The notes under the pieces: model-generated | Told to the model about the DNA's origin: nothing | The model's database searches: none | The model's input: only the letters and a program-made list of their open reading frames with translations | Position numbers and translations under genes: made by a program | NCBI GenBank assembly: GCA_030144725.1 | Contig: JASKMD010000026.1 | Coordinates: 480,750-544,749 of the forward strand | DNA from: Haematococcus lacustris | Lineage: Eukaryota > Chlorophyta > Chlorophyceae > Chlamydomonadales > Haematococcaceae | DNA length: 64,000 bases | Reading direction: 5' to 3' | Part shown: in pieces, positions 1-9,590 of the stretch | Position numbering within the stretch: position 1 is the first letter of the stretch | Layout of the letters: each line of letters opens with the position of its first letter

Positions 1-343
1 AACAAACAGACCCAAAGCAGGCCCAACAGGCCCAAACTGACAGTCAACTAGTCAGCAGCGGGGCACCAGGCTCACCAGGCTGCAACAATCCAACCAGCAG
101 GCCCAAAGCAGGCCCGACAAACTGACAGTGGCTGGAGTGCTTCACGCCATGTCAGGGCAGGCCAAGGGCCTCACAGACGCTAGGTGACCAGCAAGGGCCT
201 CCCCTCACCACTGGCCCTCCCCACCATGACCACCTGTGACCATTGCATGCTGCATGTCACATGGCCAGCAAAGAGTGATCCGCCATGCTTGGTGTGACCC
301 GGTCTGCTTGGTGTGACCCCGTCCCTACCTCGTGTGAGCTTAC
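1..343. other. intron or intergenic sequence at left edge
   Basis: The downstream (3') direction of the AP-4 beta gene lies here, because that gene is on the minus strand. I see no further recognisable adaptin exon. The stretch has imperfect repeats of a caggcccaaa type and a duplicated tggtgtgacccsgtc motif near 291-330. It is probably intron; the remaining AP-4 beta exons should lie to the left of the window. Confidence 0.4.
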
Positions 344-3300
344 CTGCTGATGGGTGGCGGACATGTTGATGGTGAGGTGCAGGAAGGCGCGGGCCAAGGC
401 CAGGACCACAGCGCTGTTGCCTGAGCCCAGCCTGTCCTCCAGGGAGTTCAGGATCTCGTACACCTCCTGGTCACTGCCGGGCTTATACTCCGACACCAGC
501 TGCAGCACCAGGCACTGGGCCCAGTCGTTGAAGTCCTGGGGTCGGCAGGGCAGGGCGGGGTGAATGGATAGGGCAGCGGGGGGCCGGCAGGGCAGGGTGG
601 GGTGGGTGGGTGGGGCAGTGGGGGGCTGGCAGGACAGGGTGGGTGGGTGGGGCAGTGGGGGGCTGGCAGGACAGGGTGGGTGGGTGGGTGGGGCAGTGGG
701 GGGCTGGCAGGACAGGGTGGGTGGGTGGGTGGGGCAGTGGGGGGCTGGCAGGACAGGGTGGGTGGGTGGGTGGGGCAGTGGGGGGCTGGCAGGACAGGGT
801 GGGTGGGTGGGTGGGGCAGTGGGGGGCTGGCAGGACAGGGTGGGTGGGTGGGTGGGGCAGTGGGGGGCTGGCAGGACAGGGTGGGTGGGTGGGTGGGGCA
901 GTGGGGGGCTGGCAGGACAGGGTGGGTGGGTGGGTGGGGCAGTGGGGGGCTGGCAGGACAGGGTGGGTGGGTGGGTGGGGCAGTGGGGGGCTGGCAGGAC
1001 AGGGTGGGTGGGTGGGTGGGGCAGTGGGGGGCTGGCAGGACAGGGTGGGTGGGTGGGTGGGGCAGTGGGGGGCTGGCAGGACAGGGTGGGTGGGTGGGTG
1101 GGGCAGTGGGGGGCTGGCAGGACAGGGTGGGTGGGTGGGTGGGGCAGTGGGGGGCTGGCAGGACAGGGTGGGTGGGTGGGTGGGGCAGTGGGGGGCTGGC
1201 AGGACAGGGTGGGTGGGTGGGTGGGGCAGTGGGGGGCTGGCAGGACAGGGTGGGTGGGTGGGTGGGGCAGTGGGGGGCTGGCAGGACAGGGTGGGTGGGT
1301 GGGTGGGGCAGTGGGGGGCTGGCAGGACAGGGTGGGTGGGTGGGTGGGGCAGTGGGGGGCTGGCAGGACAGGGTGGGTGGGTGGGTGGGGCAGTGGGGGG
1401 CTGGCAGGACAGGGTGGGTGGGTGGGTGGGGCAGTGGGGGGCTGGCAGGACAGGGTGGGTGGGTGGGTGGGGCAGTGGGGGGCTGGCAGGACAGGGTGGG
1501 TGGGTGGGTGGGGCAGTGGGGGGCTGGCAGGACAGGGTGGGTGGGTGGGTGGGGCAGTGGGGGGCTGGCAGGACAGGGTGGGTGGGTGGGTGGGGCAGTG
1601 GGGGGCTGGCAGGACAGGGTGGGTGGGTGGGTGGGGCAGTGGGGGGCTGGCAGGACAGGGTGGGTGGGTGGGTGGGGCAGTGGGGGGCTGGCAGGACAGG
1701 TACAGGGGTAGACCAGTAATCCTTAGCCCTTGCAACCTGCTCAGGGGCAGGGAGGACAGCAGCCGGGTACCAGAGATGTGATTAGGGTAGGGCGCAGGGG
1801 TTTGCCCTGCAGGGGACAGAGGGTTGGGGCACGATGCACGGGACAGGTCCAACCCCTGAGGGGCGTCCCAGCCCACCTTCATGCGGTTGACCAGGCTGTA
1901 CAGCAGCGGCTTGTTGAGCAGCTTGTCGGCTGGCTCCATCTGCAGCCAAGCAGCGTCCAGCCATACCCAGCTTCCCGCCAGCTCCCCACCCACCCACCTA
2001 CCCACCCCACCCACCCCTGCCTCACCTACCCAGGTACCTTGGCTCCCCCAATCCCCCCTTCAACTGCACAGCTCCAGTGGACCAGCCCAATGCGCTCAGC
2101 CCCTCACCCCTCTGATAGAGCCTCCCGGGGCACCCTACCAGCACATCCACTCAGGCCCCCCACCCCCAAGGTGGCCGCCAACCATGGTGCCATGGGGTCG
2201 CTCCATGCTCCGGCAGCCAATGTCCTGCTCGCTGATCTAGGGTTCCATCTAGGGTCCATCTAAGTTCCATCTAGATTTCATCTAGGGCTGCTCCACAAAG
2301 TTGCATGAGGAGCTAGAAGCCCTGCTGCCTCTGGGGTGCTGCCACGTCAAGGCAGGGGCTGCCTGGCAGCTCACCCCTGGGCGGCCTGGAGCCAAGCCAG
2401 GCTAGCAGCATGATGTGGGCCCTGGCCACGGCCCGGCACCGCAGCCCCCGCCTGGCTCTGGGGGAGCAGTCTGCCTTGAAAGGGCGCCTAGGCTCAGGGG
2501 TGCACCCTTGCCCACCCCACCCCACCCCCCACCCCACCCCCCACGCCACCCACCCACCCTGTTCCCCTACTCCCCTCCTGCGACCACTCGCAGTACCAAC
2601 TGCCAGCACACAATGCACGACACACACCTGGCACTGATGCTGGCCCTGGCCCTGGGAAGAGGGGCTGAGGCAATCAGTACGCCATACAAAACAGACCATC
2701 AGCCGGCCCACAGCGCACCACACAAAGCCTAACACAAGCCGTTACTTCCTGCCTATCTACCCTCAGGTAATTCACCATGCCACACCATTTCATTTCTATT
2801 GTTACCGAAACCCTTTGGACCTTTGAAGCTGAGACCCCACCTGGACCCTGCCCCCACCCTGGTGCTCAGCACCCAGCCGCCAGTCAGGCCAGGCCTGCTG
2901 CTGCTCAGCACACCTTGGGCAGCACGTGCAGGCAGTTGGCCAGCACCTGGGGGTCGCTGTCACTGCGCAGCAGCTGCTTCAGACGCTCCACCATCCCTGA
3001 TGCAGCAGCGTTGCGATACAGAACACAGTCGGCACCTGACATGGCTCATGACGCAGCCATGACTGGACACAGCTCAGCAAACATGCTGGCTTGCAGGATT
3101 CACACAGCGGGGCAGGGCACTTGCATTGGCATGCTGCTTTTAGTTCTGCCCCTGCTACCTCTGCCCCTCAAGCCCCTGCTCCTGCTCCTCCCCAGGCCTT
3201 CACCGCCTGTGCCTTCGCCGCCTTTGCCTTTGCCCCTGCCTCTGCCCCTGCCCCTGCCTCTGCCCCTTCCTGAGGCCTGCCCCATGCGCTTGCCAACCTG

Positions 3301-4505
3301 ACTTGGCTTCCCTGCCCACCCCCCAGTCTGGCTGCCTGCCCCTGTTGGCAGCTGGCTGCACCTGTGTTCACCTGTGTTCATCACCACAGAGGCGTCACTG
3401 TGGTAAATCTTGAGGACGCCAATCACGGCTGTGCGCCGCACATAAGGGTGACGGTCATCAAGGCCAGCCAGGACTGGGCTGGTCTGTAGACATGCAGCAG
3501 GAGCAGGTGCAGCGGTGAGTAGCAGGCGGCCTGAATGCTGCCAAATGCTGGCACCTGGTCTGTGAGGATGCAGCAGCAGCAGCAGCAGCAGCAGTACACA
3601 ATGCAGTGATGCTGTGTGCTAGGTAACTCACCATGGACACACATGCATGCTGGCTCACATGGCCTTCACAGCTACAACAGGGGGCATGGGTGGCATGCTT
3701 GCATGAGAGGACACCCAGGAGCCACCCATGGCCTTGGGCCCACCCATCCAATGGCCTCCAAATGCCATGCCTCCAAGGCAGGCCATGCAGCCATGCAACA
3801 CTGCTCAGCTGCACTGGCTAAGCGCCCAGTCATTATGCTGGGCTGTCATGTACGGCCAGAAACTGTGCTGCCATGACTGGATCTGGCTGGCTAATCCAAA
3901 CTAGACCTGAAAGGTTCGGGTTAGGATGGTGCTGGGGTTAGGGTTACTGTGCTGCCCTAGTCACCCAAGACCAGGCCAGAAGGGGGGCACGCACCACATA
4001 CTCCATGTAGTTGTTCACGCGCAGTGAGCACAAGCTGCGCAGCGCCAGGCCCCGCACAGTGGGGTCCTGGTCAATGCAGTCCTTGTGAAGCTGGTTGATG
4101 GTGAGGAGGGCAAGGTCAGGGGTCTGTGCTGCGTAGTGGGTGATGTAGAGGTATAACATTTTCTTCAGCACGATGTCGTCAGGGCTAAGGTTGGCGCATG
4201 AGGTCATGCTGGGAAACAGGGAGGACATGTCCATGCCTGCAGCCAGGTGCAGCTGCTGCCCCTTGCACGATGAGCGCGAGCCTCTGCTCATGCGTCTCGC
4301 GAGGAAGGTAAGGGCGGGGGTGGGAGTGTTGGTGGGAGCTGGGCGAGTGCGCACCGATCGACAGGTGAGAAATGACCTTCTTGAACACATCCCGCTTCTG
4401 GCTCCGCAGCTCCTTATCAGAACGCTTCCCCGCAGTGCACAAGTTTTGCAGCGCTGCTGTCAACTCTGCGACCTCGCCGCGAGGTTTGGCTCTGGTGCTG
4501 GTCAT
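344..4505 (-). CDS. AP4B1: AP-4 complex subunit beta (adaptin), 5' part of gene, partial
   Basis: Beta adaptin trunk subunit of the AP-4 coat, which acts at the trans-Golgi network in vesicle cargo sorting. Exons, in gene order: 4355-4505 (ATG at 4505), 3995-4236, 3372-3483, 2914-2996, 1877-1939, 344-535. All have GT/AG borders on the minus strand and compatible phases. Recognisable motifs in order are VFKKVISHLSIG, VLKKMLYLYITHYA, LTINQLHKDC, RGLALRSLCSLRV, YVRRTAVIGVLKIYH, DPQVLANCLHVL, LLNKPLLYSLVNRMK, FNDWAQCLVLQLV, LEDRLGSGNSAVVLA and LTINMSATHQQV. The pattern (VISHLSIG, RGLALRSLCSLR, NGAVVLA-like) fits the AP-4 beta class better than AP-1/2 or AP-3. Between LHVLPK and MEPADK the linker is shorter than in land plants, so a small phase-0 exon may be missed. 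The C-terminal half and ear domain are outside the window. Confidence 0.88.
573..1700. repeat. 41-bp G-rich minisatellite in AP-4 beta intron
   Basis: Tandem array of about 27 copies. The unit reads roughly gggtgggtgggtggggcag, then tggggggctggcaggaca; the period is 41 bp, counted from successive ggctggcagg starts at 661 and 702. The first copies are 4-8 bp shorter, lacking one or two gggt blocks. Copies are otherwise near-identical. It lies entirely in the intron between exons 1877-1939 and 344-535. Long open frames on both strands through it are by-products of the repeat. Each unit has four or more G-runs on the plus (template) strand, so G-quadruplex formation is plausible. Confidence 0.95.
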
Positions 4506-4680
4506 CCTCGCGCTGCTGGCGCACTGCGTGCTGGGCTGGTGGGCGGGCGGGTGATTTGCAACCGGGGTGCATAAATGTGACCGCGCCCTGTCTTGACCGT
4601 TGACGTTGGTTCAGCTTGACTAGAAGCAGACTGGGGTGTGCCAGTCAGACTGGGGCAGACTGGGGTGTGCCAGTCAAGCA

Positions 4681-5210
4681 GATGCAACGGGAGGCATGCA
4701 AGCAGTTCCCCGGGCACGTGGTGCTGGTGCATGAGTTTCGTACCAGCCGGGTCAGCTCTGCCCGCACCAACGTGGTGCAAGGTCAAGCGTCTTTCAGGTG
4801 TGAGACCTCAGGGGCATCTGCATTGAAGGAGTGCAGTCATTACATAGCTGTCATTACATTACATAGCCTCACACACCAACCTAGCACCGTTTAGACTAGA
4901 CATGGCTTGATTACTCATGTGGTTAGGCAGGTGGCTGTACCCGGTGCGCAGCATGGCGACGCGGTCCCGGATCCGGGGCTTGATGTGCTCAACAAGCAAT
5001 GTCATCAAGCGCAGGTTCTACGACCGAGACGTGTCAGCCGCGCTGAACATCCGCCGCATTGCAGCCGGGCCGGGCCGCCCTCGCGAGCTCAGCAGCTGGC
5101 TCGGCCGCCCCGCCATGCCTAACCCAGGCCGACCAGGCCAGGAGTGGGTGGAAGTGCGCGACAAGGGCCTGCTCCGGAAGTGGCAGCGGCGGCACCAGCG
5201 GCAGCGATAG
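4681..5210 (+). pseudogene. Fanzor/TnpB-like (OrfB) protein, C-terminal relic
   Basis: Two exons: 4681-4797 and 4931-5210. The intron has a GT/AG border, and splicing joins the codon that completes an FRW triplet. The product starts near MQREACKQF, passes VLVHEFRTSRVSS and RIRGLMCSTSN, and ends FYDRDVSAALNIRRI plus a basic tail. FYDRDVSAALNI matches the third RuvC catalytic block (D-R-D-V-N-A-A-x-N-I) of TnpB and its eukaryotic relatives, the Fanzors. This is family knowledge, not a search result. The Cys pairs expected in the zinc ribbon are mostly absent (SRVSS, LMCSTSN), and the RuvC-I/II part is missing, so it cannot be an active nuclease. The start is unknown; 4681 follows a plausible acceptor. 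Confidence 0.62.
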
Positions 5211-5250
5211 TGACATGTGTGTCATGCCATCAATCAAATATAGATTGCCC

Positions 5251-5272
5251 CTTACAAAGGGATGTGTGTGCG
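5251..5272 (+). repeat. 3' flank shared with 31881-31902
   Basis: The stretch ending caaagggatgtgtgtg lies 40 bp after the Fanzor-like stop codon. The same sequence occurs at 31885-31900, again just after a basic ...RRKWRQ stop. It is probably part of the 3' untranslated tail or the terminus of this transposable-element family. Confidence 0.55.
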
Positions 5273-5318
5273 CTAGAGTCATGCATAGGGTAGGGCCCTA
5301 GCGAATATGGGATAGCGA

Positions 5319-5337
5319 ATAAGATGACCCCATGGGA
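5319..5337 (+). repeat. left terminal inverted repeat of gypsy-type element
   Basis: ATAAGATGACCCCATGGGA. Its reverse complement is found at the right end (about 15980-15998). The ATG of the Gag-like frame (5324) lies inside the repeat. Confidence 0.6.
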
Positions 5338-7336
5338 TGATAAGGCTTTCGCCACAGCCTTTGAGAGCGCTGTGAATGAGGCCATCAGGCGTGGCACACT
5401 AACCCACTTCACTGCCATCAACCACCTCTTCTCCCATTGCCTGCAAGTGCCCACCATGCGCCAGGAGCAGCGCACCAAGCTCAGGGACGAGGCTGTCCGC
5501 CTATTCCACCAGGCTGTGCCGGATGCAGAGGACCGGCAGGATCAGCGCGCCTTCAGAGCTGCCTTGCATGCAGTCAGTGCAGCGCATGAGAACCTGCTTG
5601 ACAGCATGCGTTATGTGCCTGCCACTGCTGATCGCCCACCGCTACGCGCAGAGCAGGACCCAGTGTCAGAGGAGGTGCTCCTGTTGCGGCAGCAACTGGC
5701 TGAGCTCCAAGCTCGGGCGTTGCCGCAGCCCCCGCAACGCCAGCGTGCCCGGCAGCCCATGCCACAGCCCTTGCTGCAGCCCATGCCACATCACCTGCAG
5801 CAGCCCATGCAGCAAATGGGTTACCCAATGTCGCACCCTGCCATGCAGCAGCCGTTGCCATCTGTCATGCCCATGTCCCAAGCTTATGCTGCGCCACCAA
5901 TGCAGCTGGGTTATGCAGCCATGCCTCAGCCTGCCTTGCGTAGTGCACCCATGCAGCATGCGCCCATGCAGACCCAGCGCTCGCGGCCTGCCAAGACCTG
6001 CCCTCTTCACCCCTATGCTGGCCATGATTTGGCTGAGTGCAGGCAGTTCCAGGCTATGCCACCTCATGAGCAGCAGAGAGTCATCGGTGGAAGTGCTCCG
6101 CGCGCAGCGCATGCCGTGGCTGCGCACCCGGCTGGCAGTGTGGTGTCCCGCGTCATCACTGACCCTAGGCAACACACGCCTCTGCTGGACAGGGGGTATG
6201 TGCCTAATGCCCCAGCCCATGCGCAGCACACCTACAGCTACTGCCACAAGCGCTACCATGCCCCTGAGCGTTGCTTCAAGCTGTACCCACACATGCAAGC
6301 AGCTCCTTCCCCCAGCCTGTCAGGTCCTGCTCGAGCCCACACCGTGTCAGCAGAGGGGTCCGGGTTGGGTGCATGGGACATGTTAGGGCATTGGGTGTCG
6401 CAGGATGCGCGGGTGCAGCCCCTCTCCTACCCTGAGCATGGCAGCTTCTGCATCATCGCAGCTAATGCAGCCAGAGCAGTGCCATTCACGCCTATGTCTG
6501 CAGCCCTGCCTGCTGGTGCCACCCCCACCCTGCCTAAGGTTGCAGCCCCTGCTCCTCCTGCTGCCCCAGCCACCACCCCCACCATGGGCTCTGTGTTTGC
6601 CACCCAGCCCGGCCTCCAGGAGCTGGCTGTGCAGCTGCAGCACCTTGCTCAGCGTGTGACGCGTATTGAGCAGCACCTCTCGCCCAGTGTCGCACCTGTT
6701 GACACTGCTGCTCACATCGCTGCTGAACCTCCACGAGCGGCCGCTGTGCGTGCTGCCTGCCACACCGCCGTGCCCAACCAACACCTCACCTACTTCTCCA
6801 ACGTCACAGTGCAGTCAGGGTGTGCAGTGGCTGACAGTGAGGGCCAGCTGCATCTGCTCCAGGGTGTCATGCTGGACGGGGGCAGTGACAGCTGCCTGAT
6901 CTCACATGAGTGCGCAACCACGCTAAACCTGCCCCTCACCCCTTGCAGCCGCCGCCTGTCCACTGCCAGTGGTGCAGAGGCCTTAGCCACCCAGGTTGCC
7001 ACCCTGCGCGTGAGTCTCAGCTATGGCACTCCCCATGCCATGGTGCACGACCTGGAGGCCATTGTCATGCCTCCTGGTAGCCCCCTTGCTTATGACCTGC
7101 TGCTTGGAGCCAACTTCCTCTCGCAGACCAAGGGCGTGTGCGATGTGTACGACCGGCAGTTCTCTTATTGCCCCCGGCTGCACAGCCATGGAGACATCCG
7201 CACCTCTCACTCAATGCCAGTCACTGGGCCCAAAGGCTGCCTTCCCCTCCTATACTCAGCGCCCATGGGCAGCAGCCAGCTGCTTGTGGCTTGCACTGCC
7301 GTGTCCCACAGCCAGGTTCAGCCCTGTGCAACCAGC
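5324..7336 (+). pseudogene. Gag-protease part of gypsy-type polyprotein
   Basis: Open from ATG 5324 to the hAT insertion. The first ~150 residues are helical and charged, followed by a Gln/Met/Pro-rich stretch (about 150-220). Two cysteine/histidine clusters follow: CPLHPYAGHDLAEC near residue 225, and a knuckle-like YSYCHKRYHAPERC near 305 in which the first Cys of CX2CX4HX4C has become Tyr. A retropepsin-type active site, LDGGSDSC, lies near residue 518, with a later LLLGANFL segment matching the flap/ILG part of such proteases. The frame runs unbroken to the hAT target site at 7329-7336 and continues in register at 9583. The stop at 7372 lies inside the hAT element. Confidence 0.8.
7329..7336 (+). 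repeat. 8-bp target-site duplication (left), hAT
   Basis: CAACCAGC, repeated exactly at 9583-9590 outside the other end of the element. An 8-bp duplication is diagnostic of the hAT superfamily. Confidence 0.95.
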
Positions 7337-7621
7337 CAGTGTTACCAAGTACGACAGCCCGTGTCCTATTAAGGAGCGTATTACCGTGTTCCAATACGGT
7401 TGGATTCTAGCACGAGCGTGTTGCGAGAGGTCACCGGTTCAAACCCCCGCTAACTCTTTTTTTTCCTCCGACGCCGCCAAGGCTGTTGTTAGCAAAGTTA
7501 GCTACCCAAACTTAAACGCAAACGCGCACATGCTCCTTAGCTTAAGGCATCACATACAAGGAAGGCCTAATGCTAAGATGCCAAAGGATCACAGGGATAA
7601 TCAATTGGTGGGTAAGATGCT

Positions 7622-9338
7622 TCATGTGCTCAAGGCCAAGGCCAGAGCCTCAGCCTCCAGGGCTGCCACATGGGCAGTCTCCTTAGCCATATCAGCTTCC
7701 ACTGCGGCCTCAAGGGCATCTTCATTAATTGCCTGCAGCCGCTGTAGTAGCTCCTCCCCCTCCCCCTCCCCCTCCCCCTCGTCCTCCCCCTCTCCCTCCC
7801 CCTCCCCGTCCCCTTGCTCACACTGCCACTCCCACGCCTTGCTCGCTACACCCTTGCCAGCCCGCTTCAACAAGCGGGAATTGAAGTAGAGCTGTGTGAG
7901 CATCTCCGCATTGCTGGCTGTCAAACGGTTGCGGCGGGGGTTGTGGACAAACCCATAGCTGCTCCAAGCACGCTCGCAAGAGGTGGCTGATGCCACTTGC
8001 GAGGTGACCTTCATGGCCAGTGCCCCCAGGGCTCCGCCGGTGTGGATCCTATGCCACTCATGGGGTGGCATACTCTTGGCTGTCGCAGCGGCCATGGCGG
8101 TTGTGGCATGCAAGTACTTGGGCAGCTGCACGACACACTCCGCTGCTGAGGTTGGACTGAGCTTCTCTGCCACCTTCATGAAGTCAGGCAGCACAGCTTG
8201 GAAATCCAATTGTCCTGCCGATGACTCCCCGCGCATGTTGAAATGTTGTCGATACTCTGGGTCCAGCAAGGCAGCTGCCCCGTGCAGAGGGCGCAACAAC
8301 ATGCTGGTGCGGCGCTCTGTAGCGAGCAGGATTTGCTCTGCGTTGGGGATGTTGTGCTCCACGATGGCTGCTCGGATGGCCTGCTCCATGCTTGAGCGCA
8401 AACCACACCTTGCTGATGACGGGCTTGCTGCTGTCCATCATGCGCAAGACCACGCGGATGGGCTCCATGATGCTGACAAGCTGCCGCACATGCAGCAACC
8501 ATGTGGCAGAGTGCTTGCCCGCTGTGCCCAAGACCAGGTTCTTGATCTTCTCAGCTGCCTCCCTGGTTGGACGGTCTGCAGCGGCTTGCCACCTTGCCCA
8601 CCGCGGGTCACACACCATGGCCTGCAGCGCCGGGTATGTGTCAAGCACCCGTTGGCACATGGTGAGCACAGAGCAAAACCTCGTCTCTCCTGGGTTCAGC
8701 AGCTGCAACGGCTTGTAGGCTGTGTCGCTAGGGGCCACTGCCTTGGGTGCAGCTGCCTGGGCCACGGCCTCCGCAATGGCTGCCCTTCTTGCTGCTGCTC
8801 CAGGTTGGGCACCAGCTTGATGCCTGCTAGCTCCCCCACTGGGCAGCTGTCCAAGACCGGTGGCCAGTTGTCCACGACCAGCCATGGCACCACCTGCCTG
8901 CGGGCTGCCACCTCCAACGTTCAGCGGCTGTGCATGGCTTGGTAGCTGGACTCTTGCAGCCATCTCCATGGAAATGGTACGGAAGAGCCAGGTAACGGCC
9001 GGCCGAGCCCGGACAAAGTGCACAAGCCCCTTGGTCAGGGTGATGGTCCGCGCAGCCCACACGGGCTTGCCAATGTCCTCCAACAATAGGTCCAGGGTGT
9101 GTGAGCCACAGGGAATGGAAAGCACACGCAAGTCTTCATCCTCCTCTAGCATCTTGCCAGCGGCCACACAGTTGGCAGCATTGTCAGAGAAAACTGCCAC
9201 CACGTCCTCCACTCCCACACGCATGATGACTGCCTTCAGCGTTTCCTTCAGGTACACACTCGTTTTCTTGTTGTTGCCCGTGTCTATTGCCGACTCCAGC
9301 ATAGATCCAGATGGGGTGGTGACGGTGGCATTGAGCAT
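7622..9338 (-). pseudogene. hAT transposase (DUF659-like core and hATC domain), frameshifted, N-terminus missing
   Basis: Upper frame 9338 down to about 8405: the opening region with VFSDNAANC and IPCGSHTLDLLLEDIGK fits the DUF659/RNase-H-like core of plant hAT transposases. Lower frame about 8401 to 7622: AGQLDFQAVLPDF, then SATSCERAWSSYGFVHNPRRNRL, the typical hATC dimerisation motif, ending in an Asp/Glu-Gly repeat tail. The two frames join only with a one-base shift near 8405. There is no BED zinc finger and only about 240 bp before the ATG, so the N-terminal DNA-binding part is lost or encoded by an unseen exon. It is non-autonomous as it stands. Confidence 0.88.
7741..7815. repeat. CCTCCC-type hexamer tract in transposase C-terminus
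   Basis: Short tandem array of ctcccc/cctccc units. On the minus strand it encodes alternating Gly-Glu at the end of the hAT transposase. Confidence 0.85.
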
Positions 9339-9582
9339 AGAACGGGCAGATTCATCGGTGTAGCCCCCTATGCACTCCTCCCTATGACTCCTCCCTATGC
9401 ACCGTATCCCATACTGCAGCGTAAAAGGAACTGATGCGTCGCATCACGCAGCGCGCAGCTAGCTGACTAGGCCCGGACCGGTCGTGTCGTATTGTCGCAT
9501 TGCTCGCTCATTTTAAGCCAAAAATTCAAGATCCGAGAACACGAGGAATACGACCGCATTTTGACCGAATTTGGTAACACTG

Positions 9583-9590
9583 CAACCAGC
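9583..9590 (+). repeat. 8-bp target-site duplication (right), hAT
   Basis: CAACCAGC, identical to 7329-7336; it is the first sequence of the resumed gypsy frame. Confidence 0.95.

Larger units (their letters stand above)
7337..9582 (-). mobile_element. hAT-superfamily DNA transposon inserted in gypsy gag-pol
   Basis: A 2246-bp element bounded by perfect 12-bp inverted ends, CAGTGTTACCAA at 7337-7348 and its complement at 9571-9582, and by the 8-bp duplication CAACCAGC. The C-A-G start of the terminus also fits hAT. It carries a minus-strand transposase. Deleting it with one duplication rejoins the host element's frame without loss or gain. It therefore inserted into a gypsy copy that was intact at this point, after that copy had landed. 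Confidence 0.95.

Noticed and set aside
573..1700. CRISPR-like array
   Set aside because: Repeats are contiguous with no unique spacers, and the context is a eukaryotic intron.
257..2014. Long open frames rich in Pro/His/Thr or Gly/Trp/Val across the minisatellite
   Set aside because: They are translations of the 41-bp repeat; the real coding parts are the two AP-4 beta exons at its edges.
2313..2735. Minus-strand frame as a further AP-4 beta exon
   Set aside because: No adaptin-like sequence; exons on either side are already phase compatible.
7425..7470. Possible tRNA: ggttcaaaccc (B-box-like) followed by a T run
   Set aside because: The presumed T-stem does not pair and no A-box or acceptor stem fits upstream; it lies inside the hAT end.
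7023..7889. 288-codon plus-strand frame spanning the gypsy/hAT junction
   Set aside because: It crosses the transposon boundary and is out of register with the protease frame; a shadow frame.
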